Assembly: GCF_958450345.1 (NCBI RefSeq)
Contig: NC_088783.1
Location: 20,711,701 to 20,775,700 of the forward strand
DNA length: 64,000 nucleotides
DNA from: Calliphora vicina
Taxonomy: Eukaryota > Arthropoda > Insecta > Diptera > Calliphoridae
Direction: 5' to 3'
The notes beneath the pieces are model-generated. The model was not told the origin of the DNA, did no database searches, and worked only from the letters and a program-made list of their open reading frames with translations. The translations under genes were made by a program, and so were the position numbers. Positions 46,260 to 57,665 of the stretch are shown here, one piece after another. How positions within the stretch are numbered: position 1 is the first letter of the stretch; every line of letters starts with the position of its first letter.

Positions 46260-47870
46260 AACATGTTGCTGAGCATTTATTTCTATAAACATGTTTCTAC
46301 AATATGAAAACTTTTTTCTACTGAAAAATTCAATTCTACATATAATTTTTCATATAAACATGTTGCTGATGCATATGTTACTCTATAAACTTGGCAACAT
46401 TTTTTTAATTAAGCTGTTTCTGCAACATTTTTTCTATATATCTGTTGCTGATAACATTTTTTCTATATACATTTTAGCTATAAACATGTAGCTGACACTT
46501 TTTCTACATACATGTTGCTGGCAACAATTTTTGCTGTAAACATGTTACTGGTAACATTTTTGCTGTAAACATGTTGCTAGCAACATTTTTGCTGTAAACA
46601 TGTTTCTAGCAACATTTTTGCTGTAAACATGTTTCTAGCAACATATTTGCTGTAAACATGTTTCTAGCAACATTTTTTCTATAAACACGTTGCTAGCAAC
46701 ATTTTTTCTATAAACATGTTGCTAGCAACATTTTTTCTATAAACATGTTGCTAGCAACATTTTTTCTATAAACATGTTGCTAGCAACATTTTTTCTATAA
46801 ACATGTTGCTAGCAACATTTTTTCTATAAACATGTTGCTAGCAACATTTTTTCTATAAACATGTTGCTAGCAACATTTTTTCTATAAACATGTTGCTAGC
46901 AACATTTTTTCTATAAACATGTTGCTAGCAACATTTTTTCTATAAACATGTTGCTGGCAACATTTTTTTTATCAACATGTTGCTGGCAACATTTTTTTTT
47001 ATCAACATGTTGCTGGCAACATTTTTTTTATCAACATTTTGCTGGCAACATTTTTTCTATCAACATGTTGCTGGCAACATTTTTTCTATAAACATGTTGC
47101 TAGCTACATTTTTCTTATAAACATGTTGCTGGCAACATTATTCTTATAAACATGTTGCTGGCAACATTATTATTATAAACATGTTGCTGGCAACATTATT
47201 ATTATAAACATGTTGCTGGCAACATTATTGGTATAAACATGTTGCTGGCAACATTATTGGTATAAACATGTTGCTGGCAACATTATTGGTATAAACATGT
47301 TGCTGGCAACATTATTGGTATAAACATGTTGCTGGCATAATTTTATCTATAAACATGTTGCTGAAAAATTTTTCTATAGTCATGTTGATGCAACATTTCT
47401 GATGTAAACATGTTGTTGCAATACATTTTCTATTAATATGTTGCTGAAACATTTCAACTATAAACTTGATTTTGCATGTTTCAGCTACATTTTAGCTATT
47501 ATCATGTTGCTTCAAAATTTTTCTATAAACATGTTGCTGCAAAATAGTTTGATATAAGGTTTTTACTGAAACATTTTTCTAATATCATGATGGTGCAAAG
47601 TTTTTGATGTTGTTGCTGAAACTCTTCTTCTATAAATATGTTGACACAATAAGATTTTAGCTGTAAAGTTGATTTTGATATATTTAAGCTATTTTTTTTA
47701 AACTTGTAGTAGAAACATATATGTACATGTTATTGCTAAATTTATTCTATGAAGATGTTATTTTTCTATTAACTTGTTGCTCATGTTCTCTATAAATATG
47801 TTTCTATTAACAGATATTCTATAAACATGTGTTGCTAGCAACATATTTTCTAGAAAAATTTTTCTTTTGA
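46260..47870. repeat. 29-bp palindrome-centred minisatellite, array 1
   Basis: The core (46.53-47.35 kb) is about 28 tandem units of 29 bp, for example AAACATGTTGCTAGCAACAT followed by TTTTTCTAT. Each core unit has the perfect 16-bp palindrome ATGTTGCTAGCAACAT or the near-palindrome with CTGG. Sub-families are clustered: GCTAGC with TTTTTTCTAT, then GCTGGC with TTTTTTTATC, then GCTGGC with TTATTGGTAT. The edges decay gradually on both sides. Confidence 0.95.
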
Positions 47871-48840
47871 ACTTGTTTACTTCAAAATTTTTGGCTTTAT
47901 ACAACTAGTTTTAGTCGGTTTAAATTTTAAATATGCCCGAAATGTCTTTAAATTTCAATTGGCCCTGTTTTAACGATTCATGGTACAAAATTTCAAATAT
48001 TTCTTTCTGCCCATATATACCAATTTTTAACTCGCAGAACACAAACTGCCATAATTTATATTCTACTTAAATACAACATTTATCATATTATTTGACCTTG
48101 ATTTATAGTTGTTTCTCTTTCTGTATTACTTTTTTTATTTTAACAAAAGTAAAGAAGAAAAAAAGAAACCAACGACGTGTTTGTTTTTTATTACTATGAA
48201 AAGCAGACCGAAAAGGAGCTCAGAAAACCCACAATTCAAATTCAAATATGAAAAGCCTTAAAAAGTTTTTGTAGCTTTTCTTAAGTTCTTTTTAGTGTCA
48301 AATAAATCCTGAAGGAAGGGTCCAATTCCCAGCAAATGAAACCATAAAATTAGCAACATTGTTCCTATGAAAAGCATAACCAATTGAAATAAAAAGGAGA
48401 GGAAATAATTGTTTAAATTAAACAGAAGAAAAAACAAAAGTGTTTGCTTTTGAAAGGAAATATTTTTGTACATAAAACATTTATTGTATTTAATACTATT
48501 AAAACTTGCAAGAAAAAATAGAAATTCTGTTAAAAAAATAAGTTTTCTAATTGTTTTATTTAAGGAACAGTTTGTTTAATGAAATTCAAAAAACTTTTAG
48601 TTTTGACAACATTTTGCTTTAAAAATTAATTTATTTTATAGAAAATAGGAAATGCAATTAGACATTTCTAGTTAGAGTCTTAAAGAATTTTGTGGAAACT
48701 TGTAGGATTTGTTTAAAATTTATATAAATTACGCAATGAAATTTAACAGAAATATTTAATACAATAAGGCCTACATTAACGGCTACATTAGATACAAAGC
48801 TATAGGCTAACAAAATTTGTTATATTCCTGGAATATTCAA
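47871..48840. other. AT-rich spacer between the two arrays
   Basis: No 29-bp unit, coding similarity or inverted ends seen. It may have split one array or separated two. Confidence 0.5.
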
Positions 48841-49830
48841 TTTTTCGTATATGTTGCTGCTATATTTTGCTATAAATATGTTGCTGTAACATATGTAAGT
48901 TTATCTATAAACATGGCAACATTAATTGAAATAAGCTGTTTCTGCATCATTTTTTCTATATGCATGTTACTGGCAACATTTTATGTATAAACATGTTGTT
49001 GGCAACATTTGTGCTGTAAACATGTTGCTGGCAACATTTTAGCTATAAACATGTTCTTGCAACATTTTTTCAATATACATGTTGCTGGATACATTTTTTC
49101 AATATGCATGTTGCTGGCTACATTTTATGTATAAACATGTTGCTGGCAACATTTTTTCTCTAAACATGATGCTGGAAATATTAGTTCTATAAACGTGTTG
49201 TTGGCAACATTTGTGCTATAAACATGTTGATGGCAACATTTTTGCAATAAACATGTTGCTTTCAATACTTGTAATATAAACATGTTGCTGGCAACATTTG
49301 TGCTATAAAAATGGTGCTGGCAACATTTTTGTTATAAACATGTTGCTGGAATCGTTTTAGCTATAAACATGTTGCTGTTAACATTTTTTCTATAAACATT
49401 TTGCTGGAAACATTTTTTTAAAAACATGTTGCTGTGAACATCTGTGCTAAAAAACATGTTGCTGGCAACTTTTTTTTTATGAGCATGTAGTTAGCAACTT
49501 TTTTTCAAGATACATGTTGCTGGCAACATTTTATGTATAATCATGTTCCTGGCAACATTTTTTCTGTAAACATGATGCTGGCAACATTTTTGCTAAAAAC
49601 ATGATGCTGGCAACATTTTTGCTATAAACATGTTGCTAGCAATATTTTTGCTATAAACATGTTGCTGGCAACATTTTTTCTATAAACATGTTGCTGAAAA
49701 ATTTTTCTATAGGCATACTAATGCAACATTTCTAATGTAAACGTGTTGTTGCAATACATTTTCTATAAATATGTTGCTGTAACATTTCAGCTATACACTT
49801 GATTTTGCATGTTTCTGCAACATTTTATTA
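48841..49830. repeat. 29-bp palindrome-centred minisatellite, array 2 (older)
   Basis: Same 29-bp unit as array 1 but more diverged (ATGTTGCTGGCAACATTTTT type), with unit-length changes. The right edge (CATGTTGCTGAAAAATTTTT, then GTTGCAATACATTTTCTAT, then TTGATTTTGCATGTTTC) repeats the order seen at the right edge of array 1 (47.34-47.49 kb). Array and edge were therefore duplicated together. Confidence 0.93.
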
Positions 49831-50833
49831 TATTCTTTATTTTTTTTTAAATATATTTACTACTCTGAGTCCATCGAGTTATCAGTGTAATATTTATATA
49901 CACAGAGATAAAACTTAACTGCAATTGCTGTTTTTAGTAACTCCATAGTTAAAAGTCTTTGACTTGCAAATCCTTTTTTCCCTCATCTTCTCTCTTTACA
50001 AAACAGTTTCTGATAAAGTTTTTCTTGATTTTATTCTGATTTTCCTTTTTATGTATTCTTTTCTTGTGATGTTTGTATTTTATGCAAAACTACTATTGCT
50101 TTTTTATACTTCAAGTGATTGTAAAGGGAAATTAAGATTTAAAGAAAAAATGAAAAAAAAGGAACTCAAATGTAAGGGGAATTATCAATGTACAAAAAAT
50201 AAAAACGACGAGAGCAAAAAAAATCAATGAAATGTTTAAAAAGATGGCTGGTAAAGAGAATTCGCAAATTTATTTAAATTGTAACCCTGACACGACTTTA
50301 ACAACGATAGATTGTGTTGAAATCTAAAGAAGAGGCGATAAAAATGTTTAAATATTAAAACGAATTTTTGGAATATTTGTTATTTTTATAATTAAACTTT
50401 AATATAATGTTGAAATTATAATTAAACTTTAGTACAGATAGATTTAAATTGAAAACGTAAATATAAACATAAGTTTCTTATTATATTCCCATCCACTTGC
50501 AATAATAACTTTTACTCATGCAATTATAAGTGTTTTGCAACATGGTCATAAATCTTCAACACTTCATTTCTTTAAATTAAAAACCACAACTCATAATAAA
50601 TTGAACAGAAATTACGTATAGAAAACAAACACACTTCATTCACTCTTAGTTGGGATAAGAAGTTTACAATTAATTTTCTTGTTTAAAAAAACAATAATAA
50701 TAACAAAACTAGTAGAACACAGCGAATTATAACAGATGGATCCTTAAGCCACAAACAAACAACTATTCATTAACGGCGTAATAACTATAGCTAAGAGAAA
50801 GAGACTAAAATCAACCGCATCGCATATACTTTT
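49831..50833 (-). other. AT-rich flank; possible 3' UTR of the exon at 50.83 kb
   Basis: On the minus strand this lies downstream of the candidate terminal exon. A poly-A signal AATAAA on that strand occurs near 50263-50270, about 570 nt past the stop codon. The 88-codon plus frame at 49964-50230 has no recognisable domain. Confidence 0.35.
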
Positions 50834-50885
50834 CTATTTGCCACGTTTCAGTGCTTCGATCGATACTTGCACCCAGTTGGAATTG
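50834..50885 (-). CDS. Candidate terminal coding exon of an unidentified host gene
   Basis: On the minus strand a good acceptor (a TTTGCAATATTTTTACAG context) precedes one phase base and then 16 codons reading NSNWVQVSIEALKRGK and a TAG stop. GC content and codon choice (CTG, GTG, GGC, ATC) stand out against AT-rich surroundings. None of the window's repeats match it, so it is unlikely to be transposon-derived. The preceding exons would lie at higher coordinates, either hidden between repeats or beyond the window. I cannot name the protein. A chance match of this length is possible because only one short exon supports it. Confidence 0.45.
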
Positions 50886-51725
50886 CTGTAAAAATATTGC
50901 AAAGAGAATGTTTATGTTTTGAATTTAGACTTTGATCATTGAAAGCGGCGGAGCCTCAAGGCCCATCTATGGGGTATCTCGGGTATATGAAAAATTTAAT
51001 TTTTGTTCTCGATTCGATTGATAAGTTTCTTATATATGTAGAATCTACTAGAAGAGGCCTAAAAAATCAGTTCACATAGACTTCGTAAAAAGTATAAAAA
51101 GTAAATGGAAGCTGTTATTCAAATAAAATTTATGTAATACCATATTTTTTGAGATTTAATCCCTAATTGTGGAAAATTGTGATGGAATCAGTAAGAAAAA
51201 AAAATAGTCACCTAAAGTAGCCATCGAACTTTTCCAATTAGGTTTGTTAAAATAAAAATAAACTAAATAAACAAATGCTAAAACTACTTGAAGAAATAGT
51301 TAAGTAAATGTTTTTCTCATTTATAAACATCTTATGAAGAATTTAGAGGGAAAAAAGTGAAAAATGAAAAACTAAACTCAACTAAACTAAACTTGAAATG
51401 AACACAGCATAAAAAGCATATTAATTTTTCTAGTTTATAACTATTTTTATGTCTTCACTCCCACATCAAACATTCATCCTGTAATCCTGTCTAAAAATAA
51501 ATGATGCCTCAGGAGTAGTAAAGGAGTGCAGCTGCATCATTTCACTTGTATTCATAAGTAATACATTTCAGCTGCTTCATTTCACTACCAATTGAGATGG
51601 TACGAGGTATTGTCGTTCCCTATGTAACGTAGGAATATTCTTCTCTTATGTATTGAAATCCACACAAATCGTTTCAGTAGAAAAAAAGTTATAAAGTAAA
51701 ATGTTAAATTATCTTGAAAACAATT
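50886..51725. other. Possible intron upstream of the candidate exon
   Basis: No further exon with convincing boundaries was found. A moderately GC-richer stretch at 51.52-51.66 kb has no open frame of note. Confidence 0.4.
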
Positions 51726-52215
51726 ATGTTAAAAAAATAAAAAAATATCTTTCCCGATTTTGACCCATTATAGGTCCGAATTTCTTTAGTATATATGACA
51801 TTGCAAAAGTCTTTTAAATATCTATCAATAGATATTCATATTGTCTATATTAATGGCTTAGTAATCCAGATATACGTCAAAAATAGGTCAAAAATCGAGG
51901 TTGTCTTGAAAAAAATTAGGGGTAAAAAATATTTTTCCCAATTTGACCCATTGTAGGTCCGAATTCCTTTAACCTTATATACGCCATTGCAAAGGCCTTT
52001 GAAATATCTATCATTAGATATCCATATTGTTTATATTAATGGCTTAGTAATCCAGATATACGTCAAAAATAGTGGACCGATTTTCACGATTTTAAATAGC
52101 ATTTGAACCGGAAGAATTCCGGAGATATTGATGTATGAATCGTGTATGTAAGTTATTTTGGGGCTTCGGAAAGTCGATTTCAACAGACAGACCGTATTTT
52201 TCGTAATAAAGTTCA
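51726..52215 (-). mobile_element. DINE-1/Helentron-like repeat, truncated and internally duplicated (copy E)
   Basis: Minus orientation. The block GATTTTGACCCATT-TAGGTCCGAATT ... ATCCAGATATACGTCAAAAAT occurs twice, at about 51.75-51.90 and 51.94-52.07 kb. It then continues ATTTTAAATAGCATTTGAAC and ends at the degraded ACAGACAGACC. The 3' hairpin is absent. Repeat X follows within 50 bp. Confidence 0.8.
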
Positions 52216-52259
52216 GGGTCATTTGGACCCCAAGTGCTATTAAGTGTTAATTTCCATTT

Positions 52260-53175
52260 TTGTGCTGTTATTGTAAATACTAGACTTCATGTTATATTTT
52301 TCTTAAGTTTCATCAAAATCGGCCCAAAAATATATAACATTTCGTTATCCTTCCATTAGAAATTCCAAATATTCAAAAATTTTATCTTTGACCTTCACGA
52401 TTTAAGGGTTAGCGTTTTCCGATTTTAGGAAAACTGGACTATAATCTTCTGAACAGTTTTTACTTCAAATTAATAACAGTAAGGACATTGGGCTTATTCG
52501 ACAAAATATGGTTAAAAAATTAGTTTTTCTCGAAAATCGCAAAATTTATATCGCAGGTACGGAAAAACTATAGGAGGTATTGACATACTTTTTTACATTT
52601 TTATTCCCTGTTATGTTTTCAATAAATTCCCATGTGATGATAAAAAAATTCTAAAATTTGTTTAACAAAATTTTTAAAAAAATTTAAAATGGAGTTTTGA
52701 AACTGCCCTTAAAAAATTATTTTTTTTGGTCATACCTGCGAATAGGTTACGGGTTTCCTACTAAGACAAAAACTCATATACAAGTAAATATGGATATATT
52801 TTAAGTGAAAATAAGCTTTTATTTTAATATTTCTCAAATTATGTTAATTTTGTTCCTACGTTTCTTGTTCTAGTGACCAGAGACACATTAATCACCTGGC
52901 CCAATAGCATTTACTAATGATAGTTCTTCAAGTTTCTTCAACCCGCATACTCCTGCCTATTCATATTTATTTTCAAATAAAATATATAAATTTGTACTGC
53001 ATACTTTAGGGAGCTTTTTTATTACAGTTGACTGGACCGGAATTTTTGATTTTTTTTTACGTACACATTTCGATTTGTTAAATTAAATTGCAAAAGTAAT
53101 TTTTTAATGGTAAAATTTTTACAAAAACTAAAAAAATTCCATATTTTCCCCCTCTATCTCAGCCATTTGTGGGCC
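52260..53175 (+). repeat. Repeat family X, copy 2
   Basis: Direct match to 14.32-15.1 kb, from GACTTCATGTTATATTTT through CGCAGGTACGGAAAAACTAT and TCATACCTGCGAATAGGTTA to TTTAATGGTAAAATTTTTAC. It has an extra about 110 bp near 52.9-53.05 kb not seen in copy 1. Non-coding. Confidence 0.75.
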
Positions 53176-53930
53176 AATTATCTCGAGAGCCGGGAGAATT
53201 CATTACCAACGTATATAAAAATAAGTACGACCACTCCTTACAAAATAATAGCGGTGGTAACTAGTTGTCTTTACCAAAATTCCAAACATTTTTACTGGGT
53301 AGTTACATACCCTAGGGGAACAGGAACTAACACAAAATTTGTCACGAGACTAGTTCCAACGTGATAGGAACCGATTCTGGTTCAAACTCTTTATATGAAG
53401 GGGACCTGTCACTTTAACATGGCGATGTCATAGAAGGGGATAAATGGACACCTTTTAAGCATTCTGTGATAGGTCACGGAACTAACCAAAAGTATTTGTT
53501 CTGTTTTTGATGTTTTAATACGGGTCATACAACTTTATTCAAATATTTTTAATTCATTAATAAAATAGTTGACAACTTATAAATTGTACAAGTCTTTTCA
53601 CATATCACGAGGCTAGTTCGTTTAAAACAATTGACACAAATTTCCCGCACGATAGTTATTTTAAAGCGACTACACTCTAGGTTACTTAGAGACACTAATG
53701 TGACAATTGGCTTCACACTAGGTTACAAGGGATGTCAGTGTATTTAAGCAAAAGGAAAGTAAACTGTATGATAATTAAATCAACAAAATTTTAAAGCCAC
53801 CACTCTAGATTACTTAGAGACACTTATGTGACAATTAACTTCATGCTAGATTACCTGGAATGTTTAAATTAACCATTTGCCTTCTCTTTTGCACTACAAA
53901 GCCTATTAAAACAGTTCAACACAAAAAAAT
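53176..53930. other. Unassigned sequence with a tandem motif
   Basis: TTACTTAGAGACACTAATGT then GACAATTGGCTTCA (53.68-53.72 kb) recurs at 53.81-53.84 kb with few changes, so a segment of about 120 bp is duplicated in tandem. No gene seen. Confidence 0.5.
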
Positions 53931-54480
53931 ATAACTATATACGGACACCACTACGTGATAAAAGACCAAAAAAACACTCGTGTCTCCCAGTTTTGCCCAA
54001 AGTCATGCAATTTGTTTATGGGCCCCTACAGATTTGGGGCTTCTGTGTCATTTTTGCAAAAAAAGTGATCATTATCTTAAGCTCATATCTTGCAAAAAGT
54101 TCGGAATTTTGATTTACTCTTTGAGGTAAAGTTGTAGCCCTTGTCATAAAGAATACAAAGTGTGAACATATAAAATCCAAAAAACTTTATTTCCAAGATC
54201 AAAATCGAAAAAACTTAAAAAATTATATTTTTACCTTTTTTCCCCTGTTCAGGTCCATACAAAAATGTACCTAAGATCTCAGTAAACAACTTTCTAGAAC
54301 ATATGAACTTCCTAGGAATGATTCTTAACACCGTTTAGGTAGGTCAATATAAGTAAGAAAAACATAAGGGAATTAAGTTTCTTGGACAAAAAAGTATTAA
54401 ATTATTATAAACTAAAGTATAATTTTAGGCAGCTTTAAAAAAATTTATTTCTAAATTTATTTCGAATTTTTTTAAGTTTT

Positions 54481-55108
54481 TATACCCTTCACCATGAGCG
54501 CCAAGGGTATAAGTTTGTCATTCTGTTTGTAATTTCTACATTTCTTATTTGCGACCCCACAAAGTATATATATTCTGGATCGTTATAGATAGCGGAATCG
54601 ATATAGCCATGTCCGTCTGTCCGTCTGTGTGTTGAAATCAACTTTCCGAAGCCCCCAAATAACTTACATACACGATTCATACACCAATATCAATCTATAA
54701 AATCGGTCCACAAATGGCTGAGATATAATTTTTTACCTATATCTGGATTACTTAGTCATTAATATAGAAAATAGGGATATCTAATGATAGATATTTCAAA
54801 GACCTTTGCAACGACGTACAATGGGACAAAATCGGAAAAAAATATTTTTAACCCGAATTTTTTTTTCATCAAAAATTTTTTTTTTGTCATAAATACTTTT
54901 TCCAAAAAAAATAATTAAAGAAATTTAAAAAAAAGAAATTTTGAAAAAACTTTTTTTAAAAAAAATTAAAAAACAATTTGGAAAAAAAAAATTTTAAAAC
55001 ATTAAAAAAAAATTTGATTTTGTTTAAATAAAAATATTTTTTTAAGTATAATTTGGTAAAGGGTATATAAGATTCGGCACAGCCGAATATAGCTCTCTTA
55101 CTTGTTTT
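54481..55108 (+). mobile_element. DINE-1/Helentron-like repeat inside the foldback (copy F)
   Basis: The left hairpin ACCCTTCACCATGAGCGCCAAGGGTATA is followed by GCGACCCCACAAAGTATATA and CATGTCCGTCTGTCCGTCTG. The right hairpin GATTCGG-CACAG-CCGAAT precedes CTCTCTTACTTGTTTT. Family Z sequence resumes on both sides. Confidence 0.9.
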
Positions 55109-55214
55109 TTTCCAATTTTGATCTTGATGATGAAGTTTTTTGATTTTATATGTTCACAATTTTTGTTTTTTATGACAAGGGCTACAACTTTGTCTCAGAG
55201 AGTAAAATAAAATT

Positions 55215-55501
55215 CCGAATTGTTTACAAGAGATGAGCCTGACAAAATTATCACTTTTTTGCAAAATTGACGACGGGGCCCCAAATCTTTGGGGACCCAT
55301 AAAAAGTGCATGACTTTAGCAAAAAGTTTCAGAGAGTAAATCAAAATTACGAACTGTTTGCAAAATATGAACCTGAGAAAATTATCACTTTTTTGCAAAA
55401 ATGACACCGAGCCCCAAAGATTTGTGGCCTCGGTGTCATTTTTGCAAAAAAGTGATAATTTTGTCAGGCTCATCTCTTGCAAACAATTCGGAAAAAAGTG
55501 C
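55215..55501. repeat. Near-perfect internal palindrome in the foldback
   Basis: CCGAATTGTTTACAAGAGAT at the left and its complement ATCTCTTGCAAACAATTCGG at the right bound about 50-bp arms with one mismatch in this stretch. A second short hairpin (ATGACACCGAG / CTCGGTGTCAT) sits near 55402-55439. Confidence 0.85.
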
Positions 55502-55585
55502 ATGACTTTGGGCAAAAGTGGGAGTCACGGGTCTTTTTTTTTGGAATTTTTTCACGTAGTGGTGTCCGTATATGGTTATACTTCC

Positions 55586-55987
55586 ATGACTTAAAAAGGA
55601 ATCACATTAACTGCTTGCTTAAATGCTGGGTTATGTTATTTTATTTATACGAATATGTTGGTGTAGAATATTCATGATTCGTCATAGCTGATTATATTAT
55701 TCTTATCAAGACAATTTGCACCTAAGTTAATAAGTAATGCATAATGTTTTTAGTTAAGATGTTGCTAAAGTGGCAAAGGAGGAAGTTTCAAATTCTAAAA
55801 AGTTTTTAACCAAAATCATTTAAGTGCAGAGGTGTTTTCTCAAATAATTAAGTCAGTATTGTTTTTTGTGCTTAATAATGATGATTTCATTTGCTGTAAA
55901 TTCTATAAGCCTTAGAAAATTAAAGGTATTACAAGAAAATTTGTTAAGAACTTTAACTTCGGCACATTTTCTTAAAGTTTAATACTC
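55586..55987. other. AT-rich sequence, nothing recognised
   Basis: No repeat match or coding similarity noticed. Confidence 0.5.
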
Positions 55988-55990
55988 TAA

Positions 55991-56106
55991 CCCCCATTTT
56001 CTCAATATCTGGTTATAGTTTTTCGTAACGATAAACATCCAATTAACATTTTTTTTTATGAGAACTGTTAGTTTATCGTCACGATAAAAAATTGAGAAAA
56101 TGTGGG
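55991..56106. mobile_element. Short MITE with TAA target duplication
   Basis: CCCCCATTTTCTCAAT at the left pairs with ATTGAGAAAATGTGGG at the right, and TTTTTCGTAACGATAAAC pairs with GTTTATCGTCACGATAAAAA further in. TAA flanks both ends (55988-55990 and 56107-56109). A 3-bp TAA duplication suits a PIF/Harbinger-type (Tourist-like) MITE, but the superfamily is inferred only from that. Confidence 0.65.
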
Positions 56107-56109
56107 TAA

Positions 56110-56578
56110 AAATGCTTTTTAAATTTAAAACACTCATTAACCAACTTCAATATCCTTTTACATTTTCTACAATAATTATTTACTGTTGCTGTTAACATTA
56201 TTTCTTTTTTGCTTTTTTTTATGTTATTTTTTTTTTATATATTTTGTCACTTGAGCAGAATTGATAAAAACTTTTTGTGTTTGTTCTCAATGGCTCTTTT
56301 TCTACTCAACATACTTCTTTCCAGTTGCTAAGAACTTCAAGTGAATATTTCATTTCTTTGGTTGTATTTATGCGATTTTTGTATGCACTTCAAAACTATT
56401 GCTACAATTTACGAACTTGTCAGACAGAATTTTATGATTGTATTTCCGGTTTCCTTTTCTTATTGCTAAAGCAGGCACAACAACTCCAGAAGCAACAAAG
56501 AGAAATGTTGCATTTGTATAGTTTTGTCCTTTTACAAGAGCCAAACTACTGCCACAATTTTGTTTTAGTCTTTTTTCT
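56110..56578. other. AT-rich sequence, nothing recognised
   Basis: T-rich tract around 56.2-56.24 kb. The 130-codon frame 56277-56669 runs across the border into the next repeat and has no recognisable domain. Confidence 0.5.
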
Positions 56579-56792
56579 TATACCCACCATCATAAATGAT
56601 AGGGGGTATATTGATTTTGTTATTCCGTTTGTAACACAAAATGAAATATTTGTCGCAGACCCTCATTAGTATATTTATTCGGAGTCCTTATAAGATTCTG
56701 AGATGATCTAGCTATGACCGTCCGTCTGTTTAAAACACGATAGTGACCAAACGAAAGGAGCTGGCTGAAATTTTTCACAAATACTTTCTATT

Positions 56793-57453
56793 TACACAGA
56801 AAAAACTATTCCTTAAACCGTTTCAATTCAAATATATATCACATATTGAACTGGTTTTAATTATTTCATAATTAAATCAAGTATTCATGTGCTCAAAAAC
56901 AAAATTTTCTGATATTTTCTATTGAATTTTGAGTTTTGAATTCGATAATTTTGACCATAGAGAAACATAGAGCGGAAACTAGAAAAAAACTCAAACAAAA
57001 AAATGACTTAAAATAATCAAACATAAGAGTGTTGTTTTTGTTTTCACATAGTTTTTTCTACTAATACATTCTCACCACTTAGGTTTCTGACCACTGAGTT
57101 AGGTCTTTGACAGGAGAGTTTCCGCTCTATGTCTATTCTCTATGATTTTGACAATTGAATACACAATTTTCGTTATTGGTTGAATTTTAAATACAAAAAT
57201 TATTGAATAGATAATTTTTGTAATTGAAGACACATTTTTCTTCTATTCAATAATTTTTGTATTTAAAGTTCAACCAATAACGAAAATTGTATATTCAATT
57301 ATCAAAATTATCAAATTCAAAACTCGAAATTCAATAGAAAATATCAGAAAATTTTGTTTTTGAGCACATGAATACTTGATTTAATTATGAAATAATTAAA
57401 ACTGGTTCAATATGTGATAAATGTTTGAATTGAAATATAATTTTTTCTGTGTA
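56793..57453. mobile_element. Long palindromic MITE (family R), TA target
   Basis: Arms of about 220 bp pair almost perfectly: TACACAGAAAAAACTATT at the left and, reversed, TACACAGAAAAAATTATA at the right. Shared inner words include CACATATTGAACTGGTTTTA, AATCAAGTATTCATGTGCTC and CAATTTTCGTTATTGGTTGA. The loop is about 30 bp. TA occurs at both edges. The left arm is split by MITE Q. Arm identity suggests recent activity or gene conversion. Confidence 0.85.
56956..57144. mobile_element. MITE family Q, copy 2, inside MITE R
   Basis: Inverted ends CATAGAGAA-ACATAGAGCGGAAACT and AGTTTCCGCTCTATG-TATTCTCTATG. The interior matches 22643-22789. MITE R sequence resumes on both sides (GATAATTTTGAC, then GATTTTGACAATTG), so Q inserted into R. 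Confidence 0.85.
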
Positions 57454-57493
57454 TAAAGATTGTTTGGTATTGAAAATGTGCATGATTTCAAAC

Positions 57494-57665
57494 CCAGAGA
57501 AAAAATACTGTTGCACATGTTTACTTTAACAATTTCAACAATTTTTAAGTTTTTTGACAATATTATGGTCACTGTAATTATTTATATGATTGCGTTAACC
57601 ATAATATGGTAAAGTAACCATCAACATGATCATCGCAATCATATATTATGTATTTATATATTATT
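57494..57665 (-). mobile_element. MITE family S copy
   Basis: CAGAGAAAAAATACTGTTGC at the left is the inverted form of the terminus at 30.07 and 42.39 kb. The words ATTATGGTCACTGTAATTAT and AACCATAATATGG follow. It is inserted in copy K. Confidence 0.6.

Larger units (their letters stand above)
53931..55585. mobile_element. Foldback element, family Z, fullest copy
   Basis: The left terminus TATAACTATATACGGACACC and right terminus, reversed, TATAACCATATACGGACACC are inverted repeats. Arms then continue with TCTCCCAGTTTTGCCCAAAG on the left and, reversed, the same on the right, and with GATTTACTC-TTGAGG and AAGTTGTAGCCCTTGTCATA modules. The whole is a long foldback with multi-hundred-base arms and no transposase. 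A DINE copy is inserted at 54481-55108. Excluding it the element is about 1.03 kb. Confidence 0.75.

Noticed and set aside
46530..47350. CRISPR-like array (short palindromic repeats)
   Set aside because: Units are contiguous with no unique spacers, the unit is a 29-bp tandem minisatellite, and the sequence is eukaryotic with no cas genes.
49964..50230. An 88-codon membrane-like frame followed by a Lys-rich tail
   Set aside because: AT-driven Phe/Leu/Lys composition, no similarity, and it overlaps the putative 3' flank of the opposite-strand exon.
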